Positions 26,209 to 34,500 of a DNA stretch of 64,000 nt are shown piece after piece. A model generated the notes under the pieces. The model was not told the DNA's origin and did no database searches. It saw only the letters and a program-made list of their open reading frames with translations. The DNA is from Bradyrhizobium sp. B097 (GTDB lineage Bacteria > Pseudomonadota > Alphaproteobacteria > Rhizobiales > Xanthobacteraceae). The position numbers and the translations under genes were made by a program. The DNA lies in assembly GCF_038957035.1 (NCBI RefSeq), contig NZ_CP152412.1, positions 1,043,501 to 1,107,500 on the forward strand, read 5' to 3'. Position 1 is the first letter of the stretch, and every line of letters begins with the position of its first letter.

Positions 26209-27172
26209 GAGCGGCGACGAGAAAGTGTCGTTGGTCGATCTCGGGCGCGAGCGCCCGCAGGTCCCGGCCACCGCGCGCAACATGTCGCCTATCGTGCCGC
26301 GCGCCTCGATCTCCGGCCGCGCGCTGGTCGCGGTGGTCGCCATCATGACCTTCCTCGCCTCGCTGACGACCGGCACCGTGCTGCTGGTCAGCGCGTCGGC
26401 GGCCGAATGGCAGTCGGAAGTGTCGAGCGAGATCACCATCCAGGTGCGCCCCGCGCCGGGCCGCGACCTTGACCGCGATGCGCAGGCCGCCGTAGAGGCG
26501 ATGCGGGCGCAGTCCGGCATTCTCGAAGTCCGTCCGTTCAGCAAGGAGGAATCCGCCAAGCTGCTGGAGCCGTGGCTCGGCAGCGGGCTTTCGATCGACG
26601 AGTTGCCGGTGCCGCGCGTGATCGTGGCGCGGGTGCAGCCGGGCACCACGCTCGACCTCGCCGCGTTGCGCGCGCGGGTGACGCAGGTGGCGCCGACCGC
26701 GAGCGTCGACGATCACCGCGCCTGGATCGAGCGCATGCGCTCGATGACCGGCGCCACGGTGTTTGCCGGGGTCGGCATCCTGATCCTCGTGATCATCGCC
26801 ACCATCATCTCGGTATCGTTCGCGACCCGCGGCGCGATGGCGTCCAACCGTCCGATCGTCGAGGTGCTGCATTTCGTCGGCGCCAGCGACAGCTTCATTG
26901 CCAACCGCTTCCTGCGGCATTTCCTCCGGCTCGGCCTCGAGGGCGGGCTGATCGGCGGCGGCGCGGCGATGCTGGCGTTCGGCTTCTCCGAGTCGATCGC
27001 CAACTGGTTCTCCGGCACGCCGGTGGGCGACCAGTTCGCGGCGCTGCTCGGCACGTTCTCGCTGCGTCCGTCGGGCTACCTCGTCCTGGCGTTGCAGGCG
27101 GTGCTGATCGCGGCGATCACCGCATGGGCGTCGCGGCGCACCCTGTTTGCCACGCTCGACGACATCGACTGA
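26201..27172 (+). CDS. ftsX: Cell-division membrane protein FtsX
   Basis: The 323-aa partner of FtsE has a cytoplasmic N terminus, one helix (about residues 42-65), an extracytoplasmic domain, then three C-terminal helices. The conserved ATIISVSFATRGAMASNRPIVEVLHFVGA loop region is characteristic; only its first residues need be quoted: IISVSFATRGAM. Coupled translation with ftsE is implied by the 8-nt overlap. Confidence 0.94.
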   Translation: MSRSGDEKVSLVDLGRERPQVPATARNMSPIVPRASISGRALVAVVAIMTFLASLTTGTVLLVSASAAEWQSEVSSEITIQVRPAPGRDLDRDAQAAVEAMRAQSGILEVRPFSKEESAKLLEPWLGSGLSIDELPVPRVIVARVQPGTTLDLAALRARVTQVAPTASVDDHRAWIERMRSMTGATVFAGVGILILVIIATIISVSFATRGAMASNRPIVEVLHFVGASDSFIANRFLRHFLRLGLEGGLIGGGAAMLAFGFSESIANWFSGTPVGDQFAALLGTFSLRPSGYLVLALQAVLIAAITAWASRRTLFATLDDID

Positions 27173-27261
27173 CGGCCCGCGGCGTCGCAATCATGGGGCC
27201 GGTTTCGTGATCGCGTTTCGTCGCCAGAGTGTGATTTCGCGCGCATCGGCGTGGCCCGGGC

Positions 27262-27302
27262 CGGGCAAAACCGGTTTCCACTTTTCCGGATCATGCTCTA
27301 AA
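27262..27302. repeat. Short GATCCGGAAAA element, reverse copy
   Basis: It carries AACCGGTTTCCACTTTTCC and GGATCATGCTC, the inverse of the core at 1417-1445. It lies between ftsX and the ydcF-like gene. Confidence 0.65.
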
Positions 27303-27331
27303 ATCCCCGGGGGGAAGGATATCAGCATCAC

Positions 27332-28048
27332 ATGAGTTTGCAGCCCGACGATACGTCGCCGAAAGGCCATGCCGCGCAGCCGCGCGGCTGGCTGCGCGTC
27401 GTCATCGTCGTGCCGCTGGCGCTTGCCTTCGTTGCCGCCGCGGTCGGCTTCATCGGCTTCCTGTCGCAATTGCGCGGCGTCGAGACCGACCCGCCGCACA
27501 ATGCCGACGGCATCGTGGTGCTGACCGGCGGCTCGTCGCGGGTGTCCGACGCGATGGAGCTGTTGGCCGCGGGCTACGGCAAGCGCCTCTTGATCTCCGG
27601 CGTGCATCCGACCAACGACGCCAACGACATTTCGCGCTCGGTTCCGGACAGCCAGGGGCTGATGCGGTGCTGCGTCGATCTCGACCGTTCGGCGGTGAAC
27701 ACCCGCAGCAATGCGGCGGAGACGCGGCGCTGGGCGCACGAGCGCGGCTTCAAGTCGCTGATCGTGGTGACCTCGAATTACCACATGCCGCGCGCGATCG
27801 TGGAACTGTCACATGCGATGCCGGATGTCACGCTGATTCCGTTCGCGGTGGTCGGCGACAAATGGCGCGACGAGCCGTGGTGGACGAGTGGCGGAACGTT
27901 CCGTCTCTTGCTATCGGAATACGCCAAATATGTCGCTGCGGAGATGCGGGTGCGGCTGGCCGATATCGGCCTCGACCTGACCTCCGATCTTGCCGAGCCG
28001 GCAGTCGCGCCACGCCGCCCGGCAACGGCGCAGGCGGACAGGGACTAG
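27332..28048 (+). CDS. YdcF family (DUF218) membrane-anchored protein
   Basis: The 238-aa protein has one N-terminal helix (about residues 22-45) and a DUF218 domain: DGIVVLTGGSSRVSDAMELL, LLISGVHPTN, the ENTxxNA-like SAVNTRSNAAETRRW, and VVTSNYHMPRA. Family members include SanA/YdcF, linked to envelope permeability; the ligand is unknown. It is probably in one unit with the downstream acyltransferase, although a repeat element lies in the 88-bp gap. Confidence 0.87.
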   Translation: MSLQPDDTSPKGHAAQPRGWLRVVIVVPLALAFVAAAVGFIGFLSQLRGVETDPPHNADGIVVLTGGSSRVSDAMELLAAGYGKRLLISGVHPTNDANDISRSVPDSQGLMRCCVDLDRSAVNTRSNAAETRRWAHERGFKSLIVVTSNYHMPRAIVELSHAMPDVTLIPFAVVGDKWRDEPWWTSGGTFRLLLSEYAKYVAAEMRVRLADIGLDLTSDLAEPAVAPRRPATAQADRD

Positions 28049-28049
28049 G

Positions 28050-28130
28050 CATGATCCGGAAAGGTGCGGAGCGGTTTTCCTTCGCGACAAGCGCGGAACG
28101 CGTTTGCGCGGAGATCATGCTCAAACAAGG
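28050..28130. repeat. GATCCGGAAAG element, near copy of 1417-1495
   Basis: It starts CATGATCCGGAAAGGTG and ends GAGATCATGCTCAAACAAGG, with inner GCGACAAGCGC and GCGTTTGCGCG. The whole length aligns with 1417-1495. It sits directly before the plsC-like start and may carry its ribosome-binding context. Confidence 0.75.
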
Positions 28131-28136
28131 ACTGAA

Positions 28137-28898
28137 ATGATTTTCCTGCGCTCGCTGATCTTCAACGTACTGTTCTACCTGGTGCTGGTGCTGCTCTGCA
28201 TCGTCGCGCTGCCGGCGCTGCTGCTGCCGCGCGCCGCGATGATGGCGATCGAGGCCGCGTGGGCCAACGCCAGCCTGTTCCTGATGCGCGTGATCTGCAA
28301 CATCCGGATCGAGTTCCGCGGCGTCGAGAAAATTCCGAGCGGGCCGCTGGTCGTCGCCTCCAAGCACCAGTCATTCTGGGAGACGTTCGCGCTGGTGCGC
28401 TTCTTCGAGCATCCGCTGTTCATCCTCAAGCGCGAGCTGATGATGATCCCGGTGTTCGGCTGGTACCTGAAGAAGGTCGGCATGATCTCGGTCGAGCGCG
28501 GCGGCGGCCCGCGCTCGCTGATCAAGACGCTGAAGCGCGCGGCAGCCGAAGTGAAGCTCGGCCGCCAGCTCGTGATCTTTCCGGAGGGCACCCGCACCGC
28601 GCCCGGCGCTGCGCCGAACTACAAGGCCGGCGTCGCGCAGATCTACGCCGAGAGCGGCGTGCCGTGCCTGCCGATCGCGCTCAATTCCGGGCTGTTCTGG
28701 CCGCGCCGCACCTTCATGCGCTATCCCGGCACGCTGGTGGTCGAATTCCTCGATCCATTGCCGGCCGGCCTGCCACGCGACGAGTTCATGACCCGCCTGC
28801 GCGAGGCGATCGAAACCGCCACCACCCGCATCGTCGATGCCGGCCGCGCCGAGCAGGCGAAATTGTTCGGCGGTGTGCCGAGTGCGGCGAAGGGGTAG
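28137..28898 (+). CDS. plsC: 1-acyl-sn-glycerol-3-phosphate acyltransferase
   Basis: The membrane enzyme acylates lysophosphatidic acid to phosphatidic acid. The 253 residues have an N-terminal helix (8-30), block I KHQSFWE (His 77), block III FPEGTRTAPG near 144-153, and the C-terminal PCLPIALNSG. In block I the acidic residue is Glu rather than the usual Asp of HX4D, which is common in alphaproteobacterial members. The downstream gene is convergent and only 8 bp away. Confidence 0.9.
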   Translation: MIFLRSLIFNVLFYLVLVLLCIVALPALLLPRAAMMAIEAAWANASLFLMRVICNIRIEFRGVEKIPSGPLVVASKHQSFWETFALVRFFEHPLFILKRELMMIPVFGWYLKKVGMISVERGGGPRSLIKTLKRAAAEVKLGRQLVIFPEGTRTAPGAAPNYKAGVAQIYAESGVPCLPIALNSGLFWPRRTFMRYPGTLVVEFLDPLPAGLPRDEFMTRLREAIETATTRIVDAGRAEQAKLFGGVPSAAKG

Positions 28899-28906
28899 GC
28901 GGAGAG

Positions 28907-30388
28907 TTACCGCATCACGAACGGATTCGCCGGCACGTCGGTCGCGGTCGAGATCCAGACGCTCTTGGTTTCCTGATATTCGCGCACCGCGTCGATGCCG
29001 CTTTCGCGGCCGACGCCGGAGAACTTCATGCCGCCGAACGGCATCATGTAGCTGATGGCGCGGTAGGTGTTGACCCACACGGTGCCGGCGCGGAGCTGCT
29101 TCGGCACGCGGATGGCGCGCGCGAGATCCTTGGTCCAGATGCCGGCGGCAAGGCCGTAGATCGTGTCGTTGGCGATGCGGATGGCGTCTTCCTCGGTGTC
29201 GAAGGAGATGATCGACAGCACCGGGCCGAACACCTCCTCGCGGGCGATCCGCATGGTGTTGTCGACATCGGTGAAGATGGTCGGCTCGACGAACTGGCCG
29301 CCCTTGATACCCTCGCCGGAGGCCGGCTTGCCGCCGAGCAGGCAGCGCGCGCCTTCGGCTTTCGCGATATCGATATAGTCGAGCACCTTCTTGTACTGCG
29401 CGGGCGTCGTGATCGGGCCGACATTGGTGTCGGCTTGCATGGGATCGCCGATCTTGGCGGATTTCGCCAGCTCCAGCACGCGCGCGACGAACTTCTCCTT
29501 GATCGAGTTCTGCACCAAGAGGCGCGAACCGGCGATGCAGGTCTGGCCGGTGGCGGCGAAGATGCCGGAGATCGCGCCGGCCGCAGCCGCCGTCAGGTCG
29601 GCATCCTCGAACACGATGTTGGGCGACTTGCCACCGAGCTCGAGCGAGACGCGTTTGAGGCTCTTGGCCGCGGTCTCGTAGACCTTTGCGCCGGTGGTGT
29701 CCGATCCGGTGAAGGTGATCTTGGCGACGCCGGGATGCGAGATCAATGCGGAGCCTGCCTCCGGCCCGAAGCCGGTCACCACGTTGAAGATGCCGTCGGG
29801 AATTCCGGCTTCCTTGGTCAGCGCCGCGAATTCGAGCGTGCTGGCCGAGGTGAATTCCGAGGGCTTGACCACCACCGCGCAACCGGCGGCGAGCGCGGCG
29901 GCGCATTTCCAGGCGACGAACAGCAGCGGCGAATTCCAGGCGGTCAGCGCCGCGACGACGCCGACCGGCTCATGCGTCGTGTAGGCAAACGTATCCGCCT
30001 TGTCGATCGGCACCAGGCCGCCCTCGAGCTTGTCGACGAGGCCGCCGAAATACCACCACCACTCCGGATGGTAGCGGAGCTGGCCCAGCATCTCGGCCAT
30101 CAGCTTGCCGTTGTCGCGCACCTCGATCTCGGCGAGACGCTCCGCGTTGGCCGCGACGAGGTCGCCGAGCTTGCGCATCACCTTGCCGCGCGCGGACGCC
30201 GTCATCTTCGCCCACGGGCCGCGCCACATCGCCTCATTGGCGGCTTTCACCGCCTTGTCGGCATCGGCCGCCGAGCCGCGCGGAATTTTGGCCCAGGCCT
30301 CGCCGCGATAGGGATCGATGCTGTCGAACCACTCGCCATTGGCGGGATCGACATACTGGCCGTTGATGTAGAGCTGATAGGTCTTCAT
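28907..30388 (-). CDS. NAD-dependent aldehyde dehydrogenase
   Basis: This 493-aa ALDH-superfamily enzyme has cofactor-binding TAWNSPLLFVAWK and TGSDTTGAKVYE, the general-base Glu in LELGGKSPN, and the nucleophilic Cys in GQTCIAGSRLLVQ. The C-terminal motif is GAGxxR-like FSGVGRESG. Its substrate is not evident; similar enzymes act on aromatic or hydroxymuconic semialdehydes. ATG 30388 (MKTYQLYING) follows GGGAGGA; an upstream ATG adds 17 untypical residues. Confidence 0.9.
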   Translation of the reverse strand: MKTYQLYINGQYVDPANGEWFDSIDPYRGEAWAKIPRGSAADADKAVKAANEAMWRGPWAKMTASARGKVMRKLGDLVAANAERLAEIEVRDNGKLMAEMLGQLRYHPEWWWYFGGLVDKLEGGLVPIDKADTFAYTTHEPVGVVAALTAWNSPLLFVAWKCAAALAAGCAVVVKPSEFTSASTLEFAALTKEAGIPDGIFNVVTGFGPEAGSALISHPGVAKITFTGSDTTGAKVYETAAKSLKRVSLELGGKSPNIVFEDADLTAAAAGAISGIFAATGQTCIAGSRLLVQNSIKEKFVARVLELAKSAKIGDPMQADTNVGPITTPAQYKKVLDYIDIAKAEGARCLLGGKPASGEGIKGGQFVEPTIFTDVDNTMRIAREEVFGPVLSIISFDTEEDAIRIANDTIYGLAAGIWTKDLARAIRVPKQLRAGTVWVNTYRAISYMMPFGGMKFSGVGRESGIDAVREYQETKSVWISTATDVPANPFVMR

Positions 30389-30497
30389 GACATCCTCCCG
30401 CAAGGCGACGGTTCTGGTTGGCGAGACCGTATCACGCATTGCGCGACGCCGTCATAACGCAGCCGCGGGAATGGGTTGCAGGCAGTGTGGGCCGGCA

Positions 30498-30965
30498 TCA
30501 GCCGTGCGGCGCGGCAAGCTCCGCGGCAATGATCGCGCCGAGCGCCATGTCGCTCTGCTGGCCAAAACCGTGATGCACGATGTTGCCGTCGCGGCCGATC
30601 AGGATGCTGGTCGGGGTTCCCTGCATGCCGTAGCGCTGCATGGTGACGGGGATCGGCGTGCCGTCGCCGGCCTCGTCGACGCCGATCGGGAAGGTCAGCC
30701 GGTATTCGTGGATGAAGGCTTCCAACGATACCGGCGTCATCGCCGCGTGGTGCTCGAACACGGTGTGCAGCCCGATCACCTGCAGGTCCGAATGCTTGAA
30801 TAGCTCGAACGCGCGCTGTGTCTGCGGCGTGCCGTGGCTGACGCAGCCGGGACACAGCATCTGGAAGGCGTGCAGCAGCACCGGGCGGCCGCGCAGCGCG
30901 GCCAGGGTCAGGGGCTCGCCGGCGTTGAACCAGCGCGAGGCGGCGATTTCAGGTGCTGGAGTCAC
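30498..30965 (-). CDS. Redoxin/thioredoxin-fold protein with CPGC motif
   Basis: The 155-aa soluble protein has a peroxiredoxin/TlpA-like fold: HAFQMLCPGCVSHGTPQ carries CPGC at the position of the redox-active CxxC, and the cis-Pro part is GMQGTPTSILIGRDG. No signal peptide is visible, so it should be cytoplasmic. Likely a thiol oxidoreductase of unknown partner. It is just downstream of the RND gene on the same strand (72 bp). Confidence 0.82.
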   Translation of the reverse strand: MTPAPEIAASRWFNAGEPLTLAALRGRPVLLHAFQMLCPGCVSHGTPQTQRAFELFKHSDLQVIGLHTVFEHHAAMTPVSLEAFIHEYRLTFPIGVDEAGDGTPIPVTMQRYGMQGTPTSILIGRDGNIVHHGFGQQSDMALGAIIAAELAAPHG

Positions 30966-31036
30966 GGCTTGGTTCCTTGCGTCCGCCCACCGCGCAAGGT
31001 TGGCAAGATCGCGGTCGGCCTGTCAACGCTTGGCGC

Positions 31037-34000
31037 TCAGGACGCGCGTGCCGTGGCCCGGCGTGCGCGGCGCGCGGCACGGCGGCGCTGGACCCAGAGT
31101 CTCGCGCGGTCGAGATAGAGATAGACTACCGGCGTGGTGTAGAGCGTCAGGATCTGGCTCAGGATCAGGCCGCCGAAGATCGCGATGCCGAGCGGCTGGC
31201 GCAGCTCGCTGCCTTCGCCGAGGCCGATCATCAGCGGCACCGCGCCGAACAGCGCGGCGAGCGTCGTCATCATGATCGGGCGGAACCGCATCAGGCAGGC
31301 CTCGTAGATCGCATCGCGCGACGACAGCCCGCGCTGGCGCTCGGCATCGAGCGCGAAGTCGATCATCATGATGGCGTTTTTCTTGACGATGCCGACGAGG
31401 AGGATCACCCCGATCATGCCGATGATGTCGAAATCGGTGTGCGACAGCATCAGCGCCGCCACCGCGCCGACGCCGGCCGAGGGCAAAGTGGAGAGGATGG
31501 TCAGCGGGTGGACGTAGCTCTCGTAGAGCATGCCGAGCGAGATGTAGATCGTCGCGAGTGCTGCGAGAATCAAAAACAGCTCGTTCGCCAGCGCCTGCTG
31601 GAAGATCTTCGCGGAGCCCGCGAACCCGCCGGAAATGCCCGCCGGCATGCCGAGTGTGCGCATTGCGTTCTCGATCGTGGTGGTCGCGGTGCTGAGCGAG
31701 ACGCCCGGCGGCAGATTGAACGAGATGGTGCTGGCGACCAGCAAATCCTGGTGGTTGACCGCAAGCGGCGTCTCGCCATGCTCGAAGCGGGCGACACTCG
31801 ACAGCGGGATCATCGTCTCGGCGCTGGTCGAGACCGCGGTTCCGGTCGAGGCGACGCCCTTGCCGGTGGCGCCGATCGAGTTGGTGGCCTGATTGCGCAC
31901 CACATTGGCTGCGACCGAGCTGATCGAGTTCTTCTGCGACGACGAGGCCACCGTGCCGGCCACCGCATTGGTGCTCTGCGTGCCGGTCGCCGATCCGCCC
32001 GAGGTCGAGATGTAGACCTCCTTCAGGGTCTGCGGGTCCTGCGAGAAGCGCGGCGCGACCTCCATGATCACGTGATACTGGTTGCGCGCGACGAAGATGG
32101 TCGAGACCTGGCGCTGCCCGAACGCGTCATAGAGCGTGTTGTCGAGCTGGCTGACCGTGATCCCGAGCCGCGAGGCGGCGTCGCGATCGATCACCAGATT
32201 GGCTTGCAGCGCCTTGTTCTGCTGGTCGGTGTTGACGTCGGCGAGCGTCGGTTCCTTCTGCAAGGCGGCGACGAGCTTGGGCGTCCACTCGTTCAGCTCC
32301 TCGAAGGTCGAGCCCTTCAGCGTGTATTGATAGGCCGCATTGCCCGAGCGGCCGCCGGCGCCGAGATCGCCGATCGATTGCAGGAACAGGGTGGCGCCCG
32401 CCACCTTTGCCAAGGGATCGCGCAGCCGCTCGATCACCTTGTCGGCGCGCAGCTTGCGTTCGTCCATCGGCTTCAGCGAGGCGAACACGGTGCCGGTGTT
32501 GGTGCCCCCCGGACCGACGCCGCCGCCGCCGGTGAAGCCGACCGCGGTATCGACCGCCGGATCCGACTTCACGATGTCGATGAACTGGGTCAGCTTCTGC
32601 TGCATCAGCTGGAACGAGGTGCTCTGGTCGGCCTGGATCGAGCCGATCAGCAGGCCGGTATCCTGTTGCGGAACGAAGCCCTTGGGCACCACCGTGTAGA
32701 GATGGACGTTCAGATAGAGCGTGCAGCCCAGGATCAGCATCACCAGCAGCGGATGCCGCAGCGCGAGGCCGAGCGTCGCGCGGTAGCCGCTCAGCATCAG
32801 CTCGAAGGCGCGCTCGTTGATCCGGTAGATCCAGCCATGCGGCTGGCCTTCCTCCTTGCGCAGCAGCACCGCGCACATCATCGGCGTCGTCGTCAGCGAG
32901 ACCACCAGCGAGATCACGATCGCGATGGTGATGGTCATGGCGAATTCGCGGAACAGGCGGCCGACCAGCCCGCCCATCAAGAGGATCGGCACGAACACCG
33001 CGATCAGCGACACGCTCATCGACAGCACGGTGAAGCCGACCTCGCGGGTGCCGACCAGCGTCGCCTCCAGCCGCGACATCCCGGCATCCAAGTGACGGGC
33101 GATGTTCTCCAGCACCACGATGGCGTCGTCGACCACGAAGCCGGTCGCCACCGTCAGGGCCATCAGCGAGAAGATGTCGAGCGTGTAGCCCAGCAAATAC
33201 ATCACGGCAAAGGTGGCGATCAGCGACACGCCGACCGCCACCACAGGCACCAGTGTCGCCCGCGCATTGCGCAGGAAGGCGAACACGACCAGGATTACCA
33301 GGGCGACGGCGATGAGGAGCGTGATCTCGACGTCGTGCAGCGAGGCCCGGATCGTCTTCGAGCGGTCCATCGCCAGCGTGATGTCGATCGCGGGCGAAAC
33401 CGAGGCCCTGAGCTGCGGTATCAGCCCTTTTACGCTGTCGACCATCTTGATGATGTTGGCGCCCGATTGTCGGTACACGATCATCACGACGGCCGGCTTG
33501 CCGTTGGAAAGGCCGAGCGTGCGCACATTCTCCACGGAATCGATGACGTCGCCGACATCGGTCAGGCGCACCGCCGCGCCGTTGCGGTAGGCGACGACGA
33601 GCGGCTTGTAGTCGGCGGCCTTCCGCGCCTGGTCGTTGGCATAGATCTGGTAGCGCTGGTCGCCGACGTCGATGCCGCCCTTCGGGCTGTGCGCGTTGGC
33701 GCTCGACAGCGCGGCGCGGACGTCCTCGAGCCCGATGCCGTATTTGTAGAGCGCCGGCGGGATCAGCTCGACGCGCACCGCGGGCAGCGAGCCGCCGCCG
33801 ACCGAGACTTCGCCGACGCCCTCGACCTGCGACAGCTTCTGGGCCAGCACGGTCGAGGCGGCGTCATAGAGCTCGGCGGGGGTCAGCGTGTCCGAGGTCA
33901 GGGTGTAGATCAGGATCGGCGCCGAGGCCGGGTTGAACTTGCGGTAGGTGGGGTTGGCGCGGAGGTTGGTCGGCAGGTCGGCGCGCGCGGCGTTGATCGC

Positions 34001-34330
34001 CGCCTGCACGTCGCGCGCGGCGCCGTTGATGTCGCGGTCGATGTCGAATTGCAGCGTGATGCGGGCGGAGCCGAGCGAAGACGACGACGTCATCTCGGTG
34101 ACACTCGCGATCTGGCCGAGATGACGTTCCAAGGGGCTCGCCACGGTGGAAGCGACGTCGGCCGGGCTGGCGCCGGGCAGGGTCGCCTGCACCATGATGG
34201 TCGGGATGTCGACGTCGGGCAGCGGCGACACCGGCAACTTGAAGAACGCAATGATGCCCGCCACCACCAGTCCAAGAGACAGCAGCGTGGTGCCGACCGG
34301 CCGGCGGATAAAGGGGGCGGAGAGGTTCAT
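31037..34330 (-). CDS. RND efflux pump inner-membrane permease (MdtC-like)
   Basis: The 1097-aa HAE1-type RND transporter has the N terminus MNLSAPFIRRPVGTTLLSLG, twelve helices and two large periplasmic loops. The TM4 proton-relay DD lies in GFVVDDAIVVLENI and the second half has GVILLVGIVKKNAIMMIDF. Such pumps export drugs or other small molecules. About 65 Ser/Thr/Ala/Asn-rich residues (about 775-840) interrupt the second porter loop before MIPLSS, making it longer than typical members. No membrane-fusion protein or outer-membrane channel gene adjoins, so the partners must be encoded elsewhere. Confidence 0.92.
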   Translation of the reverse strand: MNLSAPFIRRPVGTTLLSLGLVVAGIIAFFKLPVSPLPDVDIPTIMVQATLPGASPADVASTVASPLERHLGQIASVTEMTSSSSLGSARITLQFDIDRDINGAARDVQAAINAARADLPTNLRANPTYRKFNPASAPILIYTLTSDTLTPAELYDAASTVLAQKLSQVEGVGEVSVGGGSLPAVRVELIPPALYKYGIGLEDVRAALSSANAHSPKGGIDVGDQRYQIYANDQARKAADYKPLVVAYRNGAAVRLTDVGDVIDSVENVRTLGLSNGKPAVVMIVYRQSGANIIKMVDSVKGLIPQLRASVSPAIDITLAMDRSKTIRASLHDVEITLLIAVALVILVVFAFLRNARATLVPVVAVGVSLIATFAVMYLLGYTLDIFSLMALTVATGFVVDDAIVVLENIARHLDAGMSRLEATLVGTREVGFTVLSMSVSLIAVFVPILLMGGLVGRLFREFAMTITIAIVISLVVSLTTTPMMCAVLLRKEEGQPHGWIYRINERAFELMLSGYRATLGLALRHPLLVMLILGCTLYLNVHLYTVVPKGFVPQQDTGLLIGSIQADQSTSFQLMQQKLTQFIDIVKSDPAVDTAVGFTGGGGVGPGGTNTGTVFASLKPMDERKLRADKVIERLRDPLAKVAGATLFLQSIGDLGAGGRSGNAAYQYTLKGSTFEELNEWTPKLVAALQKEPTLADVNTDQQNKALQANLVIDRDAASRLGITVSQLDNTLYDAFGQRQVSTIFVARNQYHVIMEVAPRFSQDPQTLKEVYISTSGGSATGTQSTNAVAGTVASSSQKNSISSVAANVVRNQATNSIGATGKGVASTGTAVSTSAETMIPLSSVARFEHGETPLAVNHQDLLVASTISFNLPPGVSLSTATTTIENAMRTLGMPAGISGGFAGSAKIFQQALANELFLILAALATIYISLGMLYESYVHPLTILSTLPSAGVGAVAALMLSHTDFDIIGMIGVILLVGIVKKNAIMMIDFALDAERQRGLSSRDAIYEACLMRFRPIMMTTLAALFGAVPLMIGLGEGSELRQPLGIAIFGGLILSQILTLYTTPVVYLYLDRARLWVQRRRAARRARRATARAS

Positions 34331-34500
34331 TGCATCAGTGTCGATGTTCGCGGATGAGCTTCTATCTGTCGGCGCCGCGATGCAAAAGCCTAAATGTCAC
34401 GGGCCGCGGCCATACAGCCGCCGCGATTGATCGGATCGCAACAGACGCCCGACGACGGCCGTATTCCCGGCCGCATCGTTCTTGACCACGCGGAGGCGGA

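Noticed and set aside
30953..34357. Very long open frame on the plus strand opposite the RND gene
   Set aside because: It lies antisense to a clear RND transporter and is rich in Arg, His, Asp and Gly with no domain, the usual by-product of GC-rich codon bias.
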